DNA from: Ehretia macrophylla
Taxonomy: Eukaryota > Streptophyta > Magnoliopsida > Boraginales > Ehretiaceae
Assembly: GCA_037974665.1 (NCBI GenBank)
Contig: CM075765.1
Location: 56,615,747-56,679,746, forward strand
Reading direction: 5' to 3'
Length of the DNA: 64,000 nt
Below, piece after piece: positions 36,601 to 50,000 of the stretch (its first letter is position 1; each line of letters starts with the position of its first letter). Made by a program: the position numbers and the translations under genes. A model generated the notes under the pieces. It ran no database searches, was not told the DNA's origin, and saw only the letters and a program-made list of their open reading frames with translations.

Positions 36601-36662
36601 ATGGTTAAAGAGAGTAACCTAGTAAAGGGGGAAATTGGTAGGGTCGATTCCGACTGGATACA
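36587..36662 (+). ncRNA. tRNA-like t-element overlapping the ccmC stop codon
   Basis: GCATCCA at 36587-36593 pairs with TGGATAC at 36655-36661 with one mismatch, forming an acceptor-like stem. Between them lie a D-arm-like GGCTGAATGGTTAAAG and a T-arm-like GTAGGGTCGATTCCGAC. The whole resembles the plastid tRNA-Ile(CAU) type. The last five codons and the stop of ccmC lie in its 5' half. In Arabidopsis mitochondria, tRNA-like t-elements at ccmC and other genes guide RNase P or RNase Z type processing of mRNA ends, and this one is in the same place. It has no clear anticodon arm, so it is not a working tRNA. Confidence 0.75.
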
Positions 36663-37515
36663 CTTGGATTGTTCAGTTCAATCGCTGCTCACAGAATTTA
36701 TACATATGGCTCGCCCTTATAGCTTATGAGGCACTTCACTCGCTCAATACTCGTTCAAAACATCCACTCGTTCTTCACTCGCTAGGGAAAGAAAAAGGAT
36801 AGATGACTGAAAATCCCGCTTAGATATTGCAATTCTAGTAAGAGTAGGAGTTCCCATGCATCATCTCCGTTGAGGCCTCGTTTTGCCTGCCAAATACGAT
36901 TGATTCGTCGGATTGAAAGCTCCATTAGATTCGGCAACTAAGGACGAGATTACCTGAGTATTGGCTTTGATGTCCTGAAAATTCTCTTTAATAGGGTTTC
37001 CTTGACCGAGCTCTTCACCGTAGAACTTTTACCCGTTCAACTGGAGCACAACTATACTTTCATCACTTTCACTAGAACGTCAATCATAGGGGCACTTTTT
37101 GTGTTCCTTCCTTATTAAGTCTAGGGACGACCCCTATGTTTTTTTGTAGAGCGCAGAATTTTCCTTAATCCGTGAGAGTATATACAATCTATTCTACTAG
37201 CAAGAGCATGATTGAGGGCTTTATACTGTAGTCTCTAACTCTTCGGCTCTACCTCTAGCCCCTTCATATTCCGTATCTTGCTGCTTCTTTGCTTGCTTTC
37301 CTCGAACAAGCATTCTTGTGCTTAGCAAAGAGGTAGTAGCATTTAGGGTGGCAAGAATTTCATTTTCCGGATAAGCTGACGCAACTCTTGCTTGCTATCT
37401 GTATATGGTAGGGCTTGGTCAATTGCCCGGCCACCTCTTTTGTTCATCTCTTTTCAATGCTAGAACTTTTGAATATTTAATAAATGATGCCATTCCCGAC
37501 TTGCAAAGTAAAGCT
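36663..37515. other. Mitochondrial-like spacer downstream of ccmC
   Basis: No gene is seen between the ccmC t-element and the family B insertion. Confidence 0.35.
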
Positions 37516-37520
37516 CAATC

Positions 37521-39801
37521 TGTAATACCCAAGCCCGGAATGTGAATTTTCTTTGTTTATTATTTTAAAATTTTTATTTCCTTAAATTCTTTGTGAATTA
37601 ATTGTTACATTCTCGCCGACGCAACGTGCATTGCATTTCAGGAGCAATAGCTAGATAACAATTTCTAGTCCTCAGCAAATAGTGAAACTAGTATTTAGAT
37701 GACTTAAATTTTATATTTTAAATGTTGCTAGCTTTAATTGAACTTACCTTAGCTGAAATGGCTTTAAAACGCACAAAATAGGGCCCTTTGACCAAGTTTT
37801 AAGTAGTTTGACCTTGGACCTTTGACCTTTCACCATTTGACACCTTATAAGCTAAAAAACTAAGCAAAATAAAAAGAAAAACAGCAGCAAAACAGCAGCT
37901 CTGGCCGTGGCTTTGAAGAGAGAGAAAAAAAAACCTTTCAACTTCCAATCGATCAATCTTCGCGAGAGCTCGTGCGGGGTGATTTTCGAGGCAACCAACG
38001 TTTTTTTCCTAGCGACTAGGAGTACCTAAGGTGAGGGAAGCATGTTATTTGCACATTTTTACGTTGTGTATGTTAACTTTGTCAATTTTTAGATTTATCC
38101 GTAGATCGTTATTTAAAGCGATTCGATGCTTCTAGAATGTTCCTTGGCATTTGTAGAACATGTATTTATAGCTTTGTAACATTTTCTGCGGTTAAATGTT
38201 GTGATTGCAAATTAAATTGATCAATGAATAGTAATTTATGAATAGTAAAATCTTGAAACGTTGAAGTTGCGCTGTTATGCTTTCTGTTGATGTAGAAATG
38301 TGCTAGGTACGCTAGAATGTTAAAATGTGTGGTTTGTTTGGGTTGCGTAGTGAAAAAACCGAGAATTAAACCTTTGGGAAAGTCGGGGTCGTTTAGGTCG
38401 GCTTTAGCGTTTTCTCGTTTTGCATGTTGGCATTGCTTCGGGAAGCCATGGAAGCACTTTTGGTGCGATTATGGCGTTGGTTGGGTGTTTGGTTGTTATA
38501 GTTGTAGTTCAAACGAGAAAGGGGAAAATCGGGGCTTTGCGCGAGTTCTAGGGTAAAGTAAGGTTTCGGGGTCTTTAGACGTGCCTTATGGTGACCTAGG
38601 AGGGTTGGCGAAGTCGGTTTCCAGAACTCGTGGCTCGTTTGGAAATGGTAGCATTTTGATAGTTGGGGCCGATTTGTGTTTTTGTGTGTTTTCTTGTCTT
38701 TATGCCTATAGAATGCTTAGAATTACTTGAAATACTTGTTTGAGTTGTTTTGGATTGAATTGCTTATCAATTGTTGCTATTAAGTGCGAGAGTAACCTAC
38801 TTTCTTATTCTCTCACGTGTGGCTTTATCGCTTGTTTATCGTCTTGTATCGAGTCTTGCATTGCATAGTGTCTCGCGCGTGAGTGATAGGCCTCTCTGGG
38901 TAGCCTTGGGTTGCCAGTGTTGGTTGCTCTAGCTCCGCTGCTATTCCCTTTCTTGCTTGGGTTGCCTCCCAAGGAGATTTGGGTCGTAGGTTGATGGATA
39001 CTTCCAGGGTATTCCAAACTGGTGTTATAAGGTGGTTTGGGCCGGCGCGTCGTCATCGAATTCGTGTTTGAAAGTTGCTCGTGAAAAGAGTATCGTATCC
39101 TTTGAATGAGTGTTTGCAGCTTTAAATACTTGCCTTGCTTTATTGCTGGCTTTGGATGTAACTTATATGATTTGTATGTATTGCTTGGCTAATTGCATTG
39201 CATATTCCTCTCATGTCTGTCCTTGAGACCAATTGTCCTCGCTGAGCAATAGTTTTTGCTCATTCCTTTCTATACCATATTTTTACAGGAGTAGTTGAAG
39301 CAGACCCTCTCGAGGTAATAGAGGAGGAGGAGCAGGTGGAGGTGTTTCCGTGATAGCACTTCTCTGCTTTGCTGGTGGTTGGTTACCAGTTTTGTGCAAA
39401 CCTTGCTTGTTATGTATATTGCGTGAAGGTCGCTTAATTTTGAGGCTTGTAGCCTTGTATGTATTTTCCTATTTTGAGACCTTTAATGGTCTTATGTTGT
39501 AATGGATTAAAGTTTGTAAAATTGTAAACTTATACTCGGATGACTAGTGAAGAAATGCATGCTAATAGCTAATGGTTTAGTGGCATAAATACCTGTGTAG
39601 TATGCATGGCATTTTTGGTTTGGAAAGTTGGATAATAAGAAATGTATGTTTTATAGAAAGTTGGCTTGTTTTGATTATTATATGGCTTTCGCAAGTGTTA
39701 TATTGATTTTAGGGTTTCGGATCGTCCGCGGTACAGAGGAGACTCTGTCCGTGTGTCGGGTCCGGGCTTGGCCTTTTGCGGGGTTGGGTCGGGGCGTGAC
39801 A
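37521..39801 (+). repeat. 5' LTR of family B element
   Basis: 2281 bp, starting TGTAATACCC and ending CGTGACA. Paired with 44742-47020. The frames inside it recur in all family B LTRs and have no homology. Confidence 0.95.
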
Positions 39802-39809
39802 TCTTTAGG

Positions 39810-39824
39810 TAGTATCAGAGCATG
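39810..39824 (+). promoter_or_regulatory. Primer binding site, initiator tRNA-Met (diverged)
   Basis: TAGTATCAGAGCATG lies eight bases after the 5' LTR and differs little from the TGGTATCAGAGC complement of initiator tRNA-Met. Confidence 0.8.
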
Positions 39825-40112
39825 ATAGTCTTGCATGAGCCGGGATATGATTCTCGGTCTGTGGGGTAAAGGTCTAAAATGCTAAAGTGTTTATGTATGA
39901 TTGCTAAGTGAAAAATGAAATGATATAGTATGACTTTGTGATCTTGGAATGTTTATGTGTTTAAGTGAATTAGTTTGACAAGTTAAACTTGTTTTATGTA
40001 AATTGTGTGATAGAATATTGGATTGTTATTGACTTGAGTGTTATCTAATCTTATGTGCTATATTTCTGTCTATAAACTGCTTTTAAATGTTGCCAGCTAT
40101 TGTGAGTTGCTA

Positions 40113-41215
40113 CTATGCCGCCACGTCGTGGTACTCAAGGTATAGGATCAGATGAAGAGGCAGCAGAACACGGTCAGCTGCCGTTGCCCGAGTAGTTTAT
40201 GGCTACCATGACTACTGCAGTAGACCGGATCACACAGGTACTACATGAGCAGAGGCAGGACCGGAATAATCCCCAGGGTAATCAAGCTAATCCTGGTGGA
40301 CAGGGGTACAGAGTTGAGAACAATCAGTTAGAGAAATTTCTGAGGCACGAGCCGGGAAAGTTCTTCGGGGAGCCGGATGATGAGGCGGCTGAGAGATGGA
40401 TTAATCGAGTTGAGAAGATTTTCACCCGTTTGAGGTATACTGATGAGGCAAGAATAGACTATGCATCATTTTTATTTGAGGGTGATGCAGAACAGTGGTG
40501 GAATACTGTTAGATTGAGGTGGGATTGTAAGGACGCTCCACACTTATGGGATGATTTTGTAAGTGAGTTCCGGGACAAATATATTCCCGAGATGGCTATG
40601 GAAAGGAGGGAAGACGAGTTTGTGGCCCTGAAGCAGGGAAATATGACTGTTGCACAGTACGAGGCTAGGTTTGTTAGCCAGTCGAGGTATATGCCTGAGT
40701 TGGTACGGCAGGCTAGGAGGATGATTCATAGGTTTGTCTGTGGGCTGAGAATGGACATTCAGTTGCATTTGACTGGGTAGACCTACACTACTTTTCCCGA
40801 GGCAGTTCAGGCAGCCTCGAAGTTTGAGAAACGGAAGGCTGAGATGTTAGCTGAGAGCAGTCAGCCGAGTAAGAAGCAGTTTTTGGGCCAGAGCAGCCAG
40901 AGTCAGCCGAGGTAGTATCAGGCTTCTACACAGGGTCCTCAGCAGCGTCCGTATCAGCCATAGTAGCAGATTCAGGCTAGGCCAGCTGTGACTAGACCTC
41001 AGCAGGGAGCTACAGTTCCTACCCCTGCCAGAGCCCCAGCACCTACAGGAAACACTGCGGTTAGGCAAAATCAGCAGTGTAATTATTGTAATCGGCCAGG
41101 GCATATTGAGGCTAACTGCTGGAGGAAGAGTGGTAAATGTACGGGTTGTGGTAGTGATGACCGTAGGGTGAGGGATTGCCCTAAATATAATAATGTTCAG
41201 GGCCGTGGTGGAGGC
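40113..41215 (+). mobile_element. gag region of family B element (fossil)
   Basis: The capsid part (FLRHEPGKFFGEPDDEAAER, then WWNTVRLRWDC and FRDKYIP) is followed by a glutamine and proline-rich linker and a zinc knuckle, [20 protein letters not shown]. These are the standard parts of plant gypsy gag. The region is fossil and broken. Confidence 0.9.
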
Positions 41216-41279
41216 CAAGGTGTTCAGAATAGAGCAGCAGGTGCACGTCCAGCACAGAGAGTTCAGGCTAGGGTCTTTG

Positions 41280-43340
41280 CACTGGATGCAGAGGAGCTAC
41301 CCGATACTACAACTATAGTGGAAGGTACCTTTCTTCTCAATACTCAACCAGTTAAAGTTTTGATTGATCCCGGAGCTACACATTCGTTTATAACTCCTGC
41401 ATGTGCACGATATGTGAATGTTTGCATTGATAATTTGCCTCATGAAGTTGAAGTTAGTACTCCTTTGGGTGAAAAATTTGTTACTGAGTCTATTTGCAAA
41501 TCCTGTGATATATGTATTGAGAACCGTAAATTTCCTGCTGATTTAATTATATTACCATTCCGTGACTTTGAAATCATTTTGGGAATGGACTGGTTGGGAA
41601 AGTATTATGCTCAGTTGGATTGTAGAACAAAGGTCGTTTATCTTAAGGTTCCTGACCTACCGGTACTAGAGATTGTTGGGAACTGCAGGGCTGCCCGCAT
41701 TCCACTTTTATCAGCGATCAAGACTTCTAAGTTGTTGAATAGGGGTTGTGAAGCTTACTTAGCTTATTTGATCAATCAACCTGCTGATAAGTTGAGTTTG
41801 AATGAGGTTCCGATTGTTAGAGACTTCCCTAGTGTATTTCCCGAGGAATTACCGTGTTTACCAACGGATAGGGAGATTGAGTTCGTGATTGATCTTGTAC
41901 CAGGCACTGCGCCAATTTCTAGGAGTCCTTATAGGATGGCATCGGTTGAACTTCATGAGTTAAAAATTCAGCTTCAAAACTTGCTTGAGAAAGGGTTTAT
42001 ACAACCTAGTTCTTCGCCGTGGGTTGCGCCTGTGTTGTTTGTGAGAAAGAAAGACGGCACGCTACGGTTATGCATTGATTACAGGGGACTTAATCAAGTC
42101 ACGATTAAGAATAAATACCCTTTTCCGTTGATTGAAGAATTGTTTGACCAGTTGCAGGGTGCGAGTGTTTACTCCAAATTTGACTTGAAGCAGGGTTACT
42201 ATCAACTTACGATTCGGAGTGATGATATACCAAAGACGGCATTCAGGACTAGATATGGTCAATATGAGTTTGTTGTGTTGCCGTTTGGATTGACGAATGC
42301 ACCAGCCGTATTCATGGACTTGATGCAGAGGGTCTTTCGGCCTTACCTTGATCAGTTTGTCGTGATCTTTATTGACGACATTTTAGTGTATTCGAAGAAC
42401 GAGGCTGAACATGAGCAACACTTGAGGATTGTGCTTCAGACTTTGCAGGAAAACAATCTTTTTCCTAAATTCAGCAAGTGTGAGTTCTGGTTGAACCAGA
42501 TATCTTTTTTAGGCCATATCATTTCAGATAGAGGAATTTCAGTGGACCCAGCTAAGATTGAGGTTGTTTCATCTTGGAAGAGACCTGAGACGGTGTCAGA
42601 GATTCGGAGTTTTCTTGGATTGGCAGGTTACTACCGGAGATTTGTTAAAGACTTTTCTAAAATTTCTGGACCTTTGAGCCAGTTGACTCGGAAGAAAGTT
42701 GTTTACAACTGGGATGCCAAATGTGAGTCCAGTTTCCAAGAATTGAAGAAGAGACTAACTACAGCTCCTATACTAGCTTTACATGAGGGAACAGAGAACT
42801 TCGTTGTCTACAGTGATGCATCTAAAGAAGGTTTGGGTTGTGTTTTAATGCAGAATGGTAAAGTGATTGCCTATGCTTCTAGGAAATTGAAACCTTATGA
42901 AGTTAATTACCCTACACATGATCTTGAGTTAGCTGCAGTTGTGTTTGCTTTGAAGAAGTGGCGTCACTACTTGTGGGGTTGCAGATTTGAAATATTTACT
43001 GACCACAAGAGTCTCAAGTATTTGTTTTCACAGAAGGATCTGAATATGAGGCAGCGGAGATGGCTAGAGCTTTTGGGTGGTTATAATTGTTCTATTAACT
43101 ATGTGCCAGGTAAGGCAAATGTTGTTGCTGATGCTTTGAGCCGAAAGGCTACTGTTGAAAGCTTGATTATCAAGGACTGGGAGACTTTGGAAGAAATTTG
43201 TTCATGGAAGCCAGAAGCTATTGAGGTAGGGATTCGATTTGCTAGTTTACAGATTCAGTCAGGGTTGCTAGCACAGATCAGAGAGGCTCAGAAGACTGAT
43301 CCTCACATCTTGAAAATCCAGGAAAAGCTAAAGGGGGAGA
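41280..43340 (+). mobile_element. pol region of family B element: protease, reverse transcriptase, RNase H (fossil)
   Basis: Domains in order: aspartic protease with DPGATHSF at about 41367; reverse transcriptase with [16 protein letters not shown] and the catalytic FIDD at about 42370; the thumb [12 protein letters not shown]; RNase H with [11 protein letters not shown] at about 42806 and the DHKSLKY and ADALS motifs. All are typical for Ty3/gypsy. This is the best preserved coding part of the element. Confidence 0.93.
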
Positions 43341-44730
43341 GTTGGAGTTTAAATTTCATGCAGATGGCATCTTCAGATTCAAGGATAGAGTATGTGTTCC
43401 TGATGATCCGACTTTGAAGAATGAGATCCTGTTCGAGGCATATAATTCGAGGTATACGATTCACCCGGGCAGTACAAAGATGTATAGAGATTTGAAGCAA
43501 CACTTCTGGTGGAACAATATGAAGAGGGAGATTGCTGGGTATATATCCAGATGTTTGACTTGTCAGAGGGTTAAAGTTGAGCATCAGAGGCTAGCCGGAC
43601 TTCTACAGCCGTTGTCGATTCCGCAATGGAAGTGGGTACATATAACAATGGACCTTGTGACCGATCTTCCTAGATCTCCGAGAGGATGTGATTCTGTTTG
43701 GGTTGTTGTGGACCACTTGACTAAAGTTACACATTTTATTCCCGTGAACAAACATGATAGCCTTGATAAGTTAGCTGAACTTTATGTTGCTAATATTGTG
43801 AGATTGCATGGTGTGCCACAGAGTATAGTGTCAAATAGGGATCCCAGATTCAGATCTCGTTTTTAGCAGAAGTTGCAAGAGGCCATGGGAACTAAGTTGA
43901 GCTTCAGTACTGCATATCATCCACAAACTGATGGCCAGTCTGAGAGAACCATCAGGATCTTAGAAGACATGCTTCGGGCATGTGTGCTTGACTTTGGGAA
44001 GAATTGGGAGAAGTTTTTGCCTTTAGCGGAGTTCGCCTACAATAATAGTTATCAATCTACTATAGGTATGGCTCCCTACGAGGCGTTGTATGGTCGTAAA
44101 TGCAGATCCCCGTTATATTGGGAAGAGGTTGGAGAAATGAGAACAGTTGATCCGATTGTGTTACCTGAGATGATTAAGATGGTAGATAATGTTCACCTTA
44201 TTCGCCAGCGTATGCTTACAGCTCAAAGTCGTCAGAAGAGTTATGCGGATAAGTACCGTCGGGATCTTGAGTTTGATTTGGGAGATTGGGTGTTCCTTAA
44301 GATTTCTCCACGGAAGGGATTGATTCGGCACGGTAAGAGCGGGAAGCTTAGTCCCAAGTATGTGGGTCCGTATGAGATCACCGAAAAGGTAGGTCCTTTG
44401 GCTTATCGATTAGCTTTGCCTCCGAGCTTGTCGAGACTGCACGATGTGTTCCACGTGTCTATGTTGAAGAAGTATCATCCAGACCCTTCACATGTACTTG
44501 AACTAGAGCCTTTGCAGATTGAAGAGAAGTTGTCTTATGAAGAAAAACCGATTCAAATTGTGGATCGGAAAGTTCAGGAGCTTCGCAAAAAGAGTATTCC
44601 ATTAGTAAAGGTTCTGTGGAATCATCATGGGTTTGAGGAAGCGACTTGGGAAAGAGAGGACCAAGTTCGGGATCAGTATCCGGAGTTGTTTGTCGACCAG
44701 GTAGGAATTGCGTGGGCGCAATTGTTTTAA
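43341..44730 (+). mobile_element. Integrase and C-terminal chromodomain-like part of family B element (fossil)
   Basis: The HHCC zinc-binding part (HPGSTKMYRDLKQHFWWNN to CLTCQRVK) lies near 43460-43575. The catalytic core follows ([37 protein letters not shown]), then the GPYEI segment and a C-terminal stretch with [16 protein letters not shown] and [10 protein letters not shown] that resembles a chromodomain. The order and motifs are those of gypsy chromoviruses. The region is broken. Confidence 0.92.
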
Positions 44731-44741
44731 GGGGGAGAGGG
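44729..44741 (+). promoter_or_regulatory. Polypurine tract
   Basis: AAGGGGGAGAGGG lies directly before the 3' LTR, the place for plus-strand priming. Confidence 0.85.
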
Positions 44742-47020
44742 TATAATACCCGAGCCCGGAATGTGAATTTTCTTTGTTTATTATTTTAAAATTTTTATTT
44801 CCTTAAATTCTTTGTGAATTAATTGTTACATTCTCGTCGACGCAACGTGCATTGCATTTCAGGAGCGATAGCTAGATAACGATTTCTAGTCCTCAGCAAA
44901 TAGTGAAACTAGTATTTAGATGACTTAAATTTTATATTTTAAATGTTGCTAGCTTTAATTGAACTTACCTTAGCTGAAATGGCTTTAAAACGCACAAAAT
45001 AGGGCCCTTTGACCAAGTTTTAAGTAGTTTGACCTTGGACCTTTGACCTTTGACCATAAAACACCTTATAAGCTAAAAAACTAAGCAAAAAAAAAAGAAA
45101 AACAGCAGCAAAACAGCAGCTCTAGCTGTGGTTTTGAAGAGAGAAAAAAAAAAACCTTTCAACTTCCAATGGATCAATCTTCGCGAGAGCTCGTGCGGGG
45201 TGACTTCCGAGGCAACCAACGTTGTTTTCCTAGCGACTAGGAGTACCTAAGGTGAGGGAAGCATGTTATTTGCGCATTTATACGTTGTGTATGTTAACTT
45301 TGTCAATTTTTAGATTTATCCGTAGATCGTTATTTAAAGCGATTTGATGCTTCTAGAATGTTCCTTGGCATTTGTAGAACATGTATTTATAGCTTTGTAA
45401 CATTTTCTGCGGTTAAATATTGTGATTGCAAATTAAATTGTTAAATGAATAGTATTTTATGAATAGTAAAACCTTGAAACGTTGAAGTTGCGCTGTTATG
45501 CTTTCTGTTGATGTAGAAATGTGCTAGGTACGCTAGAATGCTAAAATGTGTGGTTTGTTTGGGTTGCGTAGTGGAAAAAATGAGAATTAAGCCTTTGGGA
45601 AAGTCGGGGTCGTTTAGGTCGGCTTTAGCGTTTTCTCGTTTTGCGTGTTGGCATTGCTTCGGGAAGCCATGGAAGCACTTTTGGTGCGATTATGGCGTTG
45701 GTTGGGTGTTTGGTTGTTATAGTTGTAGTTCAAACGAGAAAGGGGGAAATCGGGGCTTTGCGCGAGTTCTAAGGTAAAGTAAGGTTTCGGGGTCTTTAGA
45801 CGTGCCTTATGATGACCTAGGAGGGTTGGCGAAGTCGGTTTCCAGAACTCGTGGCTCGTTTGGAAATGGTAGCGTTTTGATAGTTGGGGCCGATTTGTAT
45901 TTTTCTGTGTTTTCTTGTCTTTATGCCTATAGAATGCTTAGAATTACTTGAAATACTTGCTTGAGTTGTTTTGGATTGAATTGCTTATCAATTGCTGCTA
46001 TTGCGTGCGAGAGTAACCTACTTTGTTATTCTCTCACGTGTGGCTTTATCGCTTGTTTATCGCCTTGTATCGAGTCTTGCATTGCATAGTGTCTCACGCG
46101 TGAGTGATGGGCCTCTCTAGGTAGCCTTGGGTTGCCAGTGTTGGTTGCTCTAGCTCCGCTGCTATTCCCTTTCTCGCTTGGGTTGCCTCCCAGGGAGATT
46201 TGGGTCGTAGGTTGATGGATACTTCTGGAGTATTCCAAACTGGTGTTATAAGGTGGTTTGGGCCGGCACGTCGTCATCGAATTCATGTTTGAAAGTTTCG
46301 TGAAAAGAGTATCGTATCCTTTGATTGAGTGTTTGCAGCTTTAAATACTTGCCTTGCTTTATTGTTGGCTTTGGATGTAACTTATATGATTTGTATGTAT
46401 TGCTTGGCTAATTGCATTGCATACTCCTCTCATCTCCGTCCTTGAGACCAATTGCCCTCGCTGAGCAATAGTTTTTGCTCATTCATTTCTATACCATGTT
46501 TTTACAGGAGTAGTTGAAGCAGACCCTCTCGAGGTAATAGAGGAGGAGGAGCAGGTGGAGGTGTTTCCGTGATAGCACTTCTCTGCTTTGTTGGTGGTTG
46601 GTTACCAGTTTTGTGCGAACCTTGCTTGTTATGTATATTGCGCGAAGGTCGCTTAATTTTGAGGCTTGTAGCCTTGTATGTATTTTCCTATTTTGAGACC
46701 TTTAATGGTCTTATGTTGTAATGGATTAAAGTTTGTAAAATTGTAAACTTATACTCGGATGACTAGTGAAGAAATGCATGCTAATAGCTAATGGTTTAGT
46801 GGCATAAATACCTGTGTAGTATGCATGGCATTTTTGGTTTGGAAAGTTGGATAATAAGAAATGTATGTTTTATAGAAAGTTGGCTTGTTTTGATTATTAT
46901 ATGGCTTTCGCAAGTGTTATGTTGATTTTAGGGTTTCGGATCGTCCGCGGTACAGAGGAGACTCCGTCCATGTGTCGAGTCCAGGCTTGGCCTTTTGCGG
47001 GGTCGGGTCAGGGCGTGACA
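44742..47020 (+). repeat. 3' LTR of family B element
   Basis: 2279 bp, starting TATAATACCCGAGCCC and ending GGGCGTGACA, followed by the CAATC duplication. It matches 37521-39801 over its full length. Confidence 0.95.
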
Positions 47021-47025
47021 CAATC

Positions 47026-50000
47026 TCTATTCATTAATTCAACGCTAAGATATAGAATTGAATCGTATATGGGTCAAGAGATCTTCAATCTGGAATTCTC
47101 TTTTTTATCTTGCAATCCATCTTAGTGAAAAATGACTCTAAATACTATGTAGGGGAATGAATGAACTATGGGGACTCAATAAAAGACATTATCTGAGACT
47201 TAGTAAATGAAACTTCCATTCAACTTCGAGAGGAAATAAGTCTCAGCAGGCACTAAAAGGGAAGCTTAAAGACGGAATTCGAATATATGAATAGAGGAGT
47301 ATGTGGGGGGTGAAGTAAACATAACTAACGTAATATAGACCGGGCTTGTTTCCCATTCATTCTTTTATAAGGATGTTCTTTGGCTAGGCAATAGGGCACA
47401 TTGCTTTCACTTATGTAATAGGCGCGTTTGGCTAACGAATAAAAAGATTGGTCCGCTTTTATTGGTCTAGTCTGGTCATTGCTTGTCTTTTTCTTCTCTA
47501 TCAGTGAATTGGGGGAAAGAGTGCACCAATAAGGGGAGGTGAAAAAGCAAGAAATAATAAAGTATAATAGTTGGAAAATGCTAGTCAATCCAGTACGTAC
47601 GACACCTTCATTCTTTCCATTCAATATGTCCTCTCCTCTGGTAATACGCCCTCCAGCCCTTCCTACTCATCTGGAAACTCTCGCAAAGTTTCATCCCGCT
47701 TGGATAGCGAAGTGAGTAAAGAAAAGATCTGACTTTATGGTAGGTGCAAGCAATAAAAGGAATATCATTCCAATTAGTAAAGGAATAGTTCTTCTCTTAA
47801 TGATATATCGAAATATCTATTTTTCATTCAAGGTTATGAAAATTTAGTCAAGTCTTCTGTCAAGGTAGCATTTGCCTTCCCGGGAATCAATCCGTTCTGG
47901 AATCGGGCAAGGCTCCACTCTTAACTGGCAAGGCCCAAGTCCAATAGTATTTCCTGTCATTTTCAAAATCTCCCCCACAACAGCAGCGGCACTCGAGTTC
48001 TTAGTGCCAGGTGCAATAAGTACGCCATTTCCAAGCCTCATTGTCTAAATTGAAGGCATCTCAACAATTTCATTGCCTAAGGCCTCTCTGACCTTGTTTT
48101 AGTCTGATTTTACACAAACTACTAATGCGGTTGTGGCTGGTTGAGGTGTCGCTCTTCTTTCTAATGTAGGAGCCCATTTTTTCGTAAGTGAGAGCATTAG
48201 CACCGTCCGACTCCACTGGTATTATTCATCTATATATGGAACACTCTTGTTTTGTCCCTAATGGAATGATCTGGACTCTTGTGAAAGGAAAGACCTCTAA
48301 ATTCGATGACCTTGACTAAAAAGCTCCCAATTACGTCAGTAGCTGGCAAAGTAGCTGAGAGACCAAATAAGCACAGTAGCTGTATAGAGCCGAATGAGCT
48401 GTATTTGGGATTCTATAGCCTATGCTCTTGCCTTTTAGGGATCGAAGTTGGATGAATTTCCTGTGGTTCCTTCCATCGGCATCATCGAAACATGTTTGCA
48501 ATCCAGAAGAACTAGAAGCTCAAAACGACTGGTCAAAGGAATTGATCCGTTTAGTTATGTTCTTCTCCTAGTTTTATAGCACACCCATGTAGAGCGTCGC
48601 TAAGCTTGCTGCATTTCCTATCCAAGTAAAGAACATCTTGTCCAAGTCCTTTCAGCTTGCATCCTTCTTTTGCCATTGGGAATGGAACATCTCTCATCTT
48701 GTAAATGGTAGAAATTCAAAATGTTGGACTCTGTTGCAGGCTTTGGTTGATTAAAGAATCCTCTCGTGTATATTAGTTAAAGACATGACTTTCACAGGTT
48801 CGATTGCTCTTTGACTGGTGTGCCTAAGAATGTGATTGATAAATGGGCTTTTGAAACTCAATTTGTCGTAACAAGAGGTATTGTCTCCACCTTTTCAAGT
48901 AGGGATCATATCTCAAGTGTTATGATCCTCCAATACTCCTCGGTTCTGGCCTAAGGCTCAATGCAATGATTGATCTTCTGCGCTAAGGCTAGTATCTCAT
49001 CCTATCTTTCATCTTATTGCTTCGAGCTCTTTTCAAAAAAGTGTCAAAGTGTAACCTGTTTCTTCTTGATTTCACATAAACAACTGAGTGCCTTATGATC
49101 CTTTTGGTCTTCTCTTTTTGTGTCTGTTGATCTCTTGCCCACTCACATTCTCATTATGGAATCCTTCTAGGCAAATAGGACTACTCTTGCTTGTTCTTGG
49201 CCTTGGCTACTTAGAGACATCCCTTTAGTTCATCTTAGAGAATGGAAGACAAAATTCTATTTTCGTCTTATTGTAGGTCGGTCATCTGTTCAATCTGGAA
49301 TTCCATCTCTTGTTTAAACTCCTTTGTTCAAATCAATATCTATGTCAAGCTTCCCTTTCTAAAGAAGTTTTTATATATTGCGAAAAGTTCCCCCAACCGC
49401 TGACTCTCTCTTTGGCAGTGACAAAAATGAATCTGGGTCTTGATCATGAGAAGAAGTCAATATTGGCTCTGGTGAATCAATCAAATCAAGTCATCTAGCC
49501 CTACTGTAAAATTCTACAAGATTTGTTAATGATTCTCACTCTGTTAAATCTTCTTGAAAAGGGATTGCAAAAGCCTTGTCTCCTATTGGTGGAGAAGCAA
49601 AATCGGAATCAGAATTCGAATTTTTGACCATGCCTCAGACTGGAATACAGAACATAGTCACTTACTGCATGAGCACCTTGTTGGAGAAGATGTAGATCCT
49701 GAGCTACTAAGCTCAACGGATCCTTCCTATACATTGTCAACATCAATGACGGTTTGCTTGAACTTTGGGGCAGAGAAAACTTGCTTGCCCAAAAAAAGGT
49801 GCAATGGGCGATCTTTAATATTTGTGACTCTTAGCTTCTTCCTCTTCCCAGCAACATAGGGCAATTCATCCCGTATTCTACTAGTTCTGATGTGTACTGC
49901 GCAAAAAGACTCATCTGGTCACCTTCTTATTTATATTATAGCCTATGCTCATCTCATCTATCAGGCTGTCTATTCCTCCTTCTTCCATCCGCCTCTGCTC

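Larger units (their letters stand above)
37521..47020 (+). mobile_element. Ty3/gypsy retrotransposon, family B, Tekay/Del-like chromovirus, nearly whole
   Basis: A 9500-bp element with both LTRs (37521-39801 and 44742-47020), primer binding site, gag, full pol domain order, polypurine tract and the 5-bp duplication CAATC at 37516-37520 and 47021-47025. Domain order is gag, protease, reverse transcriptase, RNase H, integrase, which defines Ty3/gypsy. LTRs of about 2.3 kb and a chromodomain-like C-terminus point to the Tekay/Del lineage. The structure looks whole but the coding part carries roughly half a dozen or a few more breaks, so it is a fossil. The LTRs differ by about 3% over the first 400 bp I compared, mostly transitions, which would put the insertion in the order of one million years at commonly used plant rates. 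Confidence 0.95.

Noticed and set aside
36587-36662. A working tRNA-Ile gene
   Set aside because: The acceptor and T arms are tRNA-like, but no proper anticodon arm is seen and the T arm is altered; t-element is the better call.
45538-45777. Repeated MLKCVVCLGCVV frames (also near 26041 and 38317)
   Set aside because: They lie at the same place in every family B LTR and have no homology; conserved by LTR identity, not by selection on protein.
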